DNA from: Liquorilactobacillus hordei DSM 19519
GTDB taxonomy: Bacteria > Bacillota > Bacilli > Lactobacillales > Lactobacillaceae
Direction of reading: 5' to 3'
Assembly (NCBI RefSeq): GCF_019443985.1
Contig: NZ_CP049303.1
Span: 1,116,001 to 1,180,000 of the forward strand
DNA length: 64,000 bases
Below, piece by piece: positions 42,319 to 51,763 of the stretch. The notes beneath the pieces are model-generated. The model saw only the letters and a list, made by a program, of their open reading frames with translations, ran no database searches and had not been told where the DNA came from. Within the stretch, counting starts at the first letter, position 1, and the number at the start of each line of letters is the position of its first letter. The position numbers and the translations under genes are program-made.

Positions 42319-43512
42319 ATGAATAATGTCAAAGACAATATGAGATTTAAAGTATCACTGCTGTCTATTTCCTTGTTTTTAATGATGGCGCCACAAATTT
42401 CTTCTGCTCTTCCTTTGATGTACAATGCCTTTCCCGGAGTTAGCTCAGCTGGGGTAGATACTTTAGCGACTATTCCTAATTTTGGAATAGTAATTGGCTT
42501 GTTGATTAGTCCGTTCATGGTTCGTTTTATAAATGCTAAACCAACAATTATAACTGGATTGATAATCACACTGGTTGCTGGAACATTTCCAATGTATTCA
42601 ACAGGATATATAGCAATATTAGTTTCGAGATTATTGTTAGGTTTTGGAATTGGTCTTTTTAATTCGTTGGCGGTTAGCTTGATTCCAGAGTTTTATAAAA
42701 ATAATGAGGAAGAATTGGCTGCAATGATTGGTTATCAAAATGTAATGGGGAGTGTCGGCGCAGCACTTGCATCATTTTTACTTAGTTATTTAGTTACAAT
42801 CAGCTGGCATGCTGCATTTGCAATTTATTTTCTAGTAGTACCATCATTAATACTGTTTACGTTTTTTGTTCCTCTTTCAAAAAAGCAAAATAGTGCAACT
42901 AAGATAAAGAAAAGTAATGTGGAAAAACAAAGTGTCAATAAGAAAGTAATTCTGATTTCATTATTAATGTTCTTGATTTTCATGTTTTATATGCCAGTTT
43001 CATTTGCTTTGCCTAGTTTAATCGTTAGCGAAAAAATTGGAACATCAAGTACTGCAGCCCTAGTTGCAGGAATATCAACATTGGTGGGAATTCCGATTGG
43101 TGCAAGCTTTGGATTTTTCTTTAAGAAGCTACATGATAAGGTTTTTCCATTAGGTTTTGCACTTGTTACACTTGGATTCATATTAATAGCAATGTCTCAA
43201 AATATTGTATTACTATTTATAGCCGTAATTATCCTTGGATTTGGTTTTGGCATCGGAGTTCCGTACATGTATGCTTGGCTAGATTGGGCAGCACCACAAA
43301 ATTCAATTAATCTAGGGACAACAATTGTTCTAATTTTGGTTAATATTGGCTGCTTTATCTCACCAACAGTTGTCAGTATGATTGGGCAGATATTTGGAAT
43401 GAATTCTGCGCGTAATATTATGATTCTGAGTGCAGTTGCATTTTCCTTAATATTTAGCTTTGCATTGGTACATTATCTTAGGGTTCATAAACAGCAAATA
43501 AAGATTAACTAA
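42319..43512 (+). CDS. MFS transporter, possible glycoside importer
   Basis: Membrane protein of 397 residues with about 12 helices in two halves and a basic central loop near residues 190-215. ATG after AGGAGGT, 26 bases beyond the esterase stop. The substrate cannot be read from sequence. Operon position between an esterase, a sugar kinase and a GH1 hydrolase suggests import of an unphosphorylated glycoside. Confidence 0.82.
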   Translation: MNNVKDNMRFKVSLLSISLFLMMAPQISSALPLMYNAFPGVSSAGVDTLATIPNFGIVIGLLISPFMVRFINAKPTIITGLIITLVAGTFPMYSTGYIAILVSRLLLGFGIGLFNSLAVSLIPEFYKNNEEELAAMIGYQNVMGSVGAALASFLLSYLVTISWHAAFAIYFLVVPSLILFTFFVPLSKKQNSATKIKKSNVEKQSVNKKVILISLLMFLIFMFYMPVSFALPSLIVSEKIGTSSTAALVAGISTLVGIPIGASFGFFFKKLHDKVFPLGFALVTLGFILIAMSQNIVLLFIAVIILGFGFGIGVPYMYAWLDWAAPQNSINLGTTIVLILVNIGCFISPTVVSMIGQIFGMNSARNIMILSAVAFSLIFSFALVHYLRVHKQQIKIN

Positions 43513-43604
43513 TACTTTTTTGATCTTCAAGTCTATTTAATTTTGTTTTATGGTAATTCAAAAAGAAAGTTAAAATAGCAAAAGTATTTGAGAGGAGAGA
43601 AGTT

Positions 43605-44519
43605 ATGCGTAATTATCTTAGTATTGATATTGGTGGGACTGCAATTAAGTACGGGTTAATTGATCACTCTGGAAATCTCATTAAAAAAGATGCAGTGGAT
43701 ACTCCGCAAAATTTGGCGGAATTCAGGCAATCCATAATTAAAATTATTTCGAGACACAAAAATGAAATATATGGAGTTGCATTTAGTGTTCCAGGTAAAG
43801 TTGATTCGAAACGAGGTATTGTATATTTTGGAGGATCATTACCATTTTTGGATGGATTTAATTTTGAGAAATTTATCCATGAAGAGGTTGCTGTGATACC
43901 TGTTGGTGTGGAAAATGATGGGAAGGCCGCTGCTCTTGCGGAGATATGGTTGGGAAATCTTAAGGATATTAATGATGCTGCAGCAATAATATTAGGAACA
44001 GGTGTTGGCGGCGGAATAGTTATCAATGGAAATCTCTTGCCAGGAAGTCATTTTCAAGCTGGAGAACTTAGCTTTATGATGAGTAATTTTGAAAATGTAG
44101 GTTATGAGGAATTAGTTGGAATGACCTTGTCAGCTGTAAAAATGATAGAAAAAATTGCAGTAAAAAAGAATCTGCCAGATAAAAAAGATGGGCGCGCAGT
44201 TTTCACACTAATAAATGAAGGGGATACTGAAGCAGTTCAGATTCTTAGAGAATATTGTAAAAAAATTGCGTTGTTAATTATAAATATTCAAACAGTCATT
44301 GATGTAACTGACTTTGTAATTGGTGGTGGGATAAGTAGTCAACCAATACTCATCGATACTATCAACGAAGAGTACAAGAAAATCTTAAACAAGCTACCTC
44401 TATTAGAAGAAACTTTAACAATGCCGCGTATACAAAAAGCCAAGTTTGAAAACAGTGCTAATCTTTATGGGGCATTATACGGCTTATTACAAAAAGTTGA
44501 TAATGGTTTAGAATCCTGA
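43605..44519 (+). CDS. ROK-family sugar kinase (possible beta-glucoside kinase)
   Basis: 304 residues. The ATP site DIGGTAIKYGLID is at residues 7-19, the catalytic Asp is in VENDGKAAALAE near residue 105, and GTGVGGGI near residue 132. The zinc-binding Cys cluster found in many ROK glucokinases and repressors is absent, and there is no N-terminal helix-turn-helix, so it is a kinase, not a NagC-type repressor. Next to a 6-phospho-beta-glucosidase it may phosphorylate cellobiose-like glycosides. Glucose or N-acetylmannosamine are alternatives. Confidence 0.83.
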   Translation: MRNYLSIDIGGTAIKYGLIDHSGNLIKKDAVDTPQNLAEFRQSIIKIISRHKNEIYGVAFSVPGKVDSKRGIVYFGGSLPFLDGFNFEKFIHEEVAVIPVGVENDGKAAALAEIWLGNLKDINDAAAIILGTGVGGGIVINGNLLPGSHFQAGELSFMMSNFENVGYEELVGMTLSAVKMIEKIAVKKNLPDKKDGRAVFTLINEGDTEAVQILREYCKKIALLIINIQTVIDVTDFVIGGGISSQPILIDTINEEYKKILNKLPLLEETLTMPRIQKAKFENSANLYGALYGLLQKVDNGLES

Positions 44520-44642
44520 ATGAAGAATATGGTAAACTATAGATAAAGGTAGTGTGTTGTAAATGTTGTAGTAACAACAAATGAAAGCAGTACCATTTAT
44601 TGCTGTTTCATATAGAAGATTGGAAATAGTTTGGAATTCTGA

Positions 44643-46109
<1,467 letters not shown>

Positions 46110-46453
46110 GCAAAGTGGCTGAAAAATAATGATGCTAGTAAAGAATTTCCGATAGTCGATAAATTTTAATTATATTGAATTAAAAAAGGGACTGTGCCGT
46201 AATGAAATGCTCTATAATGGTTAGGCAAAAATTTAATTATTATAGGGCGCTTTTTATGACCAAATATACATTCTGCTCCTATCCTAGTATTTGGTACACA
46301 AATATTTAGACATTTGTAATGATTACTGATTCATAAATTTATAAGCTTTTCTCACAACAAGTGTTTTTTTTAAGTATTTGTCTTGATATCCTTAATAGAG
46401 TATAATTAGTTTTAGATTTTTAAAAAGTTAATAATAGATTTGAGGAGTATCTT
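46110..46453. other. 344-bp gap with possible IS3/IS150-type remnant
   Basis: Mostly A+T-rich. At 46256-46309 an 18-codon frame begins MTKYTF, like the start of IS150-group OrfA proteins, preceded by GGGCGCTTTTT, then runs into unrelated sequence and a stop. This hints at an insertion-sequence scar, but the evidence is thin. No convincing terminator was found. Confidence 0.25.
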
Positions 46454-47215
46454 ATGAGTCAAGAAAAAAGAATTGAATTAATCAAAAGACTGCTAGATGA
46501 AAAGCAGGAATTAACTACAAAAGATATAATGTCTGAATTTGGAGTATCACAAGATACTGCGAGACGTGATATTGTGCTTTTAGCAGAAAGAGGTGAAGTG
46601 AAGCGAACACATGGAGGCATTTTACCGCTTGACTTTGGAAATAAGGTACCTAACTTTCAAAGCCGTCTTTCGCGCTTTACTGAGCAGAAGACAAAAATTG
46701 CATTGGAAGCATTAAATTATTTTCATGCGCATCGAGTTTACTTTGTTGATGCCTCAACAATTTTATTGAAGACATGCCAGAGTTTAAATTTGCCGATGAC
46801 AATTATTACCCATTCACTGGATAATTGTATGGCACTTGCGGAAGAAAGTAAGGTAAATGTTAAAGTTTTAAGCGGTACATTAGATCACCAAAACCGTTTT
46901 TTTCATTCAAGTGCAGCGATTACCGAATTGGAGAACGTAGCATTGGACACTGCTTTTATTGCTGCTTCTGGAATTGATGAACATGGGGTCTACTTGCTTA
47001 ATCAAGAAGATGCAGAAATAGTTGGTAAGGCTGTTGAACGGGCGCGTAAAGTTATCTTGGTAGCTGAACATCAGAAATTTGTCAATAACTCTTATTTTCG
47101 TATTTGTTCTCCTGATAAGATCTCGATGTTTATTACTGATCGCGAATTAACTGTTGCAGAGCGGGCAATTTTTCCTGAATCAACTAAAATTCAACTTGCT
47201 GGTGAGCTTGATTAA
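46454..47215 (+). CDS. DeoR-family transcriptional regulator
   Basis: 253 residues. The N-terminal helix-turn-helix has LTTKDIMSEFGVSQDTARRD and then the wing KRTHGGI, classic for DeoR. The C-terminal sugar-phosphate-sensing domain includes FVDASTILL near residue 96 and the late AEHQKF segment. The ATG is preceded by GAGGAG. It may regulate the preceding glycoside cluster or a distant sugar operon; no adjacent target is obvious. Confidence 0.9.
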   Translation: MSQEKRIELIKRLLDEKQELTTKDIMSEFGVSQDTARRDIVLLAERGEVKRTHGGILPLDFGNKVPNFQSRLSRFTEQKTKIALEALNYFHAHRVYFVDASTILLKTCQSLNLPMTIITHSLDNCMALAEESKVNVKVLSGTLDHQNRFFHSSAAITELENVALDTAFIAASGIDEHGVYLLNQEDAEIVGKAVERARKVILVAEHQKFVNNSYFRICSPDKISMFITDRELTVAERAIFPESTKIQLAGELD

Positions 47216-47404
47216 TGCTGTTTTAAAGACCTCTTACATGATTGCTTAGTTACAAAACTTGCAAAATTTATAAAAATATAATAGTATTTTAATTATATAG
47301 TTAGCATTTTTTTATTTCTGTTAACTAAGTAACACCTTGTTTTGCAGAATAATAGTTTTTGTAATTTGTTTCAAGTAGCTAGTGTTTGCAGGAGGTTGAT
47401 TATA

Positions 47405-47734
47405 GTGGATATCAGTTTAGGTGATGAATTATTCAACAAGATTTCAAAAGGAACCAAGACAGTTGAAGTCTTTCTCAACGACGAACAAATGAAGCATTTT
47501 GGTGTAGGTGACACACTTTCCATCCACCGAGAAAGTAATAACGAAGATGTGATATTGACGAGTGCGTGGAGTATTAAGAAGTGCCGAACAATGACAGAAC
47601 TCTACCAGCGTTACACTCCAGAAGCAATCGGAATGGAACCCAAGGAATTATCAGGGATATATGATTCCGCTACTGTGAAAAAACAAGGACTACTGGCAGT
47701 CAAAATGAAAGTTTTAAAGCCAAATTATGAATAG
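47405..47734 (+). CDS. ASCH-domain protein
   Basis: Small cytoplasmic protein of 109 residues. The pattern LFNKISKGTKTVEV..., then GVGDTLSIH near residue 38, is the ASCH fold (PUA-like, proposed to bind RNA). GTG 47405 is chosen because GGAGG at 47391-47395 is nine bases upstream; a longer TTG reading has no site. Specific role unknown. A terminator follows at 47767. Confidence 0.75.
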   Translation: MDISLGDELFNKISKGTKTVEVFLNDEQMKHFGVGDTLSIHRESNNEDVILTSAWSIKKCRTMTELYQRYTPEAIGMEPKELSGIYDSATVKKQGLLAVKMKVLKPNYE

Positions 47735-47766
47735 TAAGTACGAATTAGAATAAGCATAAATGTAAT

Positions 47767-47801
47767 AAAAAGCGTTTCACACTGAGTGAGATGCTTTTTT
47801 T
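47767..47801 (+). terminator. Terminator after the ASCH gene
   Basis: AAAAGCGTTTCAC pairs with GTGAGATGCTTTT, followed by seven T. Confidence 0.75.
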
Positions 47802-48003
47802 GTATGTTTTTTTAAACATATATGGAAAATGTGTGATTTTTTCAAGTAGAATCGGTTACTAAAATACTCTTTTTTGTTTAAAAATGTAATTTTCTATTGA
47901 AATGTACTTTTAAAGTAGTATAACTCAATAGATATGTTTTGTACGTCCAATTATTAGAATCATATCTTATAGAGTAACTATTTCAAGAATTAGGAGAATT
48001 ACA

Positions 48004-48869
48004 ATGAAAATTTTGTCCAGGTTTATGAGAATAGAAATTGCCATATTTATTTTAGTTCTGGCAGTAATCGTATTATTAAATTTCGTTCAAAATAGTTATA
48101 GTAGTAGCTATTTTGCTACCTGTATCTTAATTTTACTAGGCTTATTGACCTCAATTGTTCTACCAAGTTTGTTGGTTACGTGGGCTGCATTATTTGTTCT
48201 TTTATTCGGTAGTTTCATTATGATTTTCGGCTTAGTTTATGTGCCGAATGTTGAACGGATAGTTTTAGTATTAACATTTCCCATTTTTTGTGCTCTAGGT
48301 ATTTGGATTAAGTATTTAGTTGGTATTAGGGGATCAGCACTTTCTGCAAAGGATAATATTTCCACTTATATCAGTCATATAAATTCAGTTACAAAATTAA
48401 AAAATCGAAAAAATGCAGAAAACTATTTTATGAAGTATATAAAATTTATCAAGGATGCGATGGAAAAAAACCTTAATATTGAAATGAATGTTACATGCAT
48501 TGAATGGGCACACAGCAGGCAATTTAAAATTATCAGTGATAATGAGTATAGAGAGATTCTAAAAAGTATATCGGATACATTGAAAGATATTAGAACTCCT
48601 GATGAATCAATCTTTTTCATTGATGACGCAACGTTTTAATCTTGTCACCCAAATTAACAGAACAGTTGCAGCAGGACTTGACAGTAATTACTAGACGTGA
48701 ATTAGATAAAATTAAATTTGTAAATCAGAATTTGGAACACAACCTACAATTTCGTTTTTCATTTGAGGTAGTCGGCAATAAAGAGCTGGAGAAAATTGAT
48801 TCTTACGAGAAGTTGGAGAAGAAGGTAAGACGTGGTTTGGAGACTGACATTGTTGTTGAGTACCAATAG
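48004..48869 (+). pseudogene. Membrane protein with degenerate GGDEF domain, frameshifted
   Basis: Residues about 8-105 form several membrane helices. SVTKLKNRKNAENY follows, like the opening of GGDEF domains (LTGLxNRR). The signature GGDEF position reads IDDATF, so no c-di-GMP synthesis is expected even if intact. The frame ends at TAA 48637 but continues in another frame from 48642 (LSPKLTEQ to EYQ at 48869). One extra T in the run 48633-48636 restores FLILSPKL. Such proteins often precede cellulose-like synthases and may be regulatory partners. First gene of a four-gene exopolysaccharide operon. Confidence 0.75.
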
Positions 48870-48881
48870 AAAGGAGCGGTT

Positions 48882-49025
48882 ATGAATATTACATCAATTT
48901 TTTTTATTGCAGCGGTGGTAATAACTCTAATTTTTCTTTGTTTGACAATCGTTCTTTTTATCTCATATTTGATAATTCTTGAGAGGGTCAACAAAAATTT
49001 CAAGGTGGTAAATAAAAATGATTAG
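48882..49025 (+). CDS. 47-residue single-helix membrane protein in the exopolysaccharide operon
   Basis: ATG 48882 with AAAGGAGCGG upstream encodes a 47-residue protein. Residues about 5-33 are hydrophobic, followed by a basic tail with ERVNKNFKVVNK. The stop overlaps the start of the GT2 gene by eight bases, implying translational coupling. It may be a small subunit of the synthase; I do not recognise a family. It is the only intact gene of the four. Confidence 0.7.
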   Translation: MNITSIFFIAAVVITLIFLCLTIVLFISYLIILERVNKNFKVVNKND

Positions 49026-50328
49026 TCAAATATTAATGATTATTACCCTTTTTTCCATTTGGATTTCAATATTTATGTCGATGGTAACTCTTTTTTCGGC
49101 GGTTCATTTTTGGATAAAAAACAGTAATAAAAAAGTTACGGTAAAACAATTAGACCGCTATCCTCTGATTACAATTGTTGTACCTGCACAAAATGAAGAA
49201 ATTGTGATTTCCCAGACAGTCAGATCAATTTTTGATATGAATTATCCAGAGGAAAAAATGGAACTTCTATTGTATGCAGATAATTGTACGGATAATACTT
49301 ATCAAGAAATGAATAAAGTTAAGAATCTTGAAGAATATACAAGTAGAAATATCAGAATTGTCAATAGAAAAGGAACTGGAGGAAAAGCTGGGGTCTTGAA
49401 TGATTCGCTACAGATCGCTAACGGTGAATTTATTGGAGTATATGATGCCGACGCTATGCCAGAAGAAAATGCTCTTTATTTTTTAGTTGAAAAAATGCTG
49501 GAAGATGAAGAACGTCATGTTGCAACTTTTGGTAGAAATAAGACTAGAAATGCTAATCAAAATTTTTTAACCAAATGTATAAATCAAGAAATTGTCGTTA
49601 CCCAACGAGTGCAACATGTTGGACTATGGCATCTATTTAAAATTGGAAGAATTCCTGGAACAAATTTTATTATAAATACAGAGTTTGTCAAAAAAATTGG
49701 TGGGTGGCGCAACGGAGCATTAACAGAAGACACAGATATTTCTTTCAAAATAATGCAAGGTGGCTCTTTAATTGCGTTAGCCTATAATTCAGAGGCTTTT
49801 CAACAGGAACCAGAGACACTACCTTCTTATTATTTACAATGAAAAAGATGGGCGAAAGGCAATTATGAGGTTGTGATAGCTAATTTTAAGCATTTATTTG
49901 ATAGAAGTAGTTGGCGTGTGAAGTTAGAGATATTTTATTATAGTTGTACGTTTTTTTGGTTTAATGCCGCAATCGTTTTTTCCGATATAATTTTTTTGGC
50001 GAATGTGATAACGATTTTCTTAATGGTATTTATTCCTAACTTAGTGCTACCTTTTACCTTTTCAGCTAGTAATATATACATTGCACAGCTTTTATTATTT
50101 AATTGGATGATTATGATTCTTCTTTACCTATTACAGATTGGAATTGCAACAGCTTCTCAATTTGGGCAAACAACAACTAAGCAAATCTGGTTAGCATTGG
50201 TATCTTATTTTACTTTTACGCAATTGTTTTTAGTTGTTTCAGTTTCTGCAATTTCTTCGGTATTTATGGATAAGATACTTGGAAGAAAGGGAAATAAGTG
50301 GGTTAAAACAAAAAGATTTAATGATTAG
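49018..50328 (+). pseudogene. Cellulose-synthase-like family 2 glycosyltransferase with internal stop
   Basis: The frame would give 436 residues: a first helix, then a GT2 domain with YADNCTDNT near residue 84, YDADAMPE near residue 142, TEDTDIS near residue 240 and the QxxRW motif near residue 275, then three or four helices. TGA at 49840-49842 interrupts it inside QxxRW (Q-stop-K-R-W). A single C to T change from CGA (Arg) explains it. Both halves are in the same frame. The intact protein would be a processive synthase of a beta-glycan. The truncated 274-residue product lacks the last motif and the membrane channel. Confidence 0.85.
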
Positions 50329-50336
50329 GAGAAACC

Positions 50337-51460
50337 ATGAAGAAGCGTATTTTGAGCTATACCTTTTTTGCAGTAGTGATATTAGTTGTTAGTGTTACCT
50401 TGTTAGTAATTAGGCAAAAAAGTCCAAGAGAGTTACAAGTTTCTATATATAATCAGTGGAATGAATTATTTGTTCATGAGGTGTCGGGAAAAAAGAAGGC
50501 ATTTATTAGTACGAAAAGAACAAAGAAAGTTAATATTTCATTGTCAGAGGCACAAGGTTACGGAATGCTGATAGCGACTGAACAAACACATACGGATTCA
50601 AATAAACCGCAGGAAACGTTTGATAAGTTAGATGCTTATTATTTGAGTAACAGGGATGCTGGAACTAATTTGATGTCATGGAAACAAGTTATATCACACA
50701 ATGGTAAACGGGTAAAAAAGTATCACAACAATGCAACTGATGGTGATTTATACATTGTATACTCTTTAATTAGAGCTGCTAAAAATGGCCCCAGAAGGCT
50801 CCCTATTATAAGAAACAGGCGAAAGCTATTTTGGAAGATATCTTAAAATATAATTATAATAGTTCTACTGGGTCATTAATGGTTGGAAATTGGGCTAAGG
50901 GTACAAAATATGCAAATTTGTTGCGGACATCTGATGTATTGCCAGCTCAATTTGAGGAATTCTATCATTTTACAGGGGATAAAGTATGGCTGAGTATAAA
51001 AGATAAGATGTTGTCTAATTTGGTAGAGTTGAGTAAGAAACACAAGACTGGATTAATTCCTGATATGGCTTGGATAAAAAAAGATGGTTCAGTTACAAGT
51101 GTAGGTAAGAAAAGTCATTTTGGTAAATATAATCGCTATTACTACTACAATGCATGTAGATTACCATATAATTTATCACAGAGTAATGATTCTAAAAGCA
51201 GGTTAGTGTTACGTAAAATGATGAAGTTCTTCATGTCAAGAGAAAATATTGCTGGTGGATATACTTTGAGTGGGCAACAATTATCGAATTATCAATCTGC
51301 AAGTTTTGGCGCTCCTATCTTCTATGCTGCAAAAGATTCAAAGGAGTACAACAAGTTAACGCAGTTGGAAAAATATATTTTTATGCAAAAGCTAGAGGTG
51401 AATAATTATTACCAATCGGCATTAGTTACTCTGGCTAGTGAGAAATTCTTCAAGAATTAA
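50337..51460 (+). pseudogene. GH8 (BcsZ-like) glycosidase, frameshifted
   Basis: An N-terminal membrane anchor (residues 5-25) is followed by a GH8 domain with the catalytic Glu region LSEAQGYGMLIA near residue 62 and the NNATDGDLYIVY segment near residue 130. The frame shifts at the run of five A at 50781-50785; one extra A would join AAK to KWPQ and then to EDILKYNYNSSTGS in the second frame, which continues to 51460. Such hydrolases trim the nascent glycan in cellulose and PNAG-like systems. Last gene of the operon. Confidence 0.82.
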
Positions 51461-51480
51461 CATGCTAAATTTCAGATAAA

Positions 51481-51660
51481 TAAAAAAGCGAGGCTGGGTC
51501 AGAATTTAACTTTTGACTCAACCTCGCTAATTATTTCGTATAGACGTGTTCCATAAGTCAAAATTTTCCATCTAACTTCGGCTTACTCATAACAAAGTAC
51601 CCACTACCTGTCTAATTTCAAGTTAGTACTCAAATTTTCTTGAAATAGGGGCACACTGCG
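51481..51660 (+). repeat. Structured intergenic repeat, copy B
   Basis: Hairpin with AATTTAACTTTTGAC loop at 51487-51528, then GTGTTCCATAAGTCAAAATT, TCTAACTTCGGCTTA, a variable centre and TCTAATTTCAAGTTAGT, in the same order as copies A and C. It fills most of the 303-base gap before the dynamin-like gene; nothing else was found there. Confidence 0.75.
51487..51528. terminator. Terminator-like hairpin in repeat copy B
   Basis: AGCGAGGCTGGGTCA (51487-51501) pairs with TGACTCAACCTCGCT (51514-51528) with two G-T pairs. The T run lies on the minus-strand side, so on the plus strand it may terminate poorly. Confidence 0.65.
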
Positions 51661-51763
51661 GTCTTTGCTACTTTAATTCCAATCTATCTAAGCCGATTTA
51701 TCTTATAACAGATATGTAATAATGTAGTTTTTTGATTCGTATTAATACTTGGGGGATTAAGTT

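Noticed and set aside
46190-46310. Complete insertion sequence after the GH1 gene
   Set aside because: Only an 18-codon frame with a vague similarity to an IS150-type start is present; no transposase domain or paired ends were seen.
48004-48869. Active diguanylate cyclase
   Set aside because: The GGDEF signature is replaced by IDDAT, and the gene is frameshifted.
49840-49842. TGA as selenocysteine or programmed readthrough in the GT2
   Set aside because: The position is a variable x of QxxRW, no selenium-related hairpin is evident just downstream, and neighbouring genes are also broken; a plain nonsense mutation is simpler.
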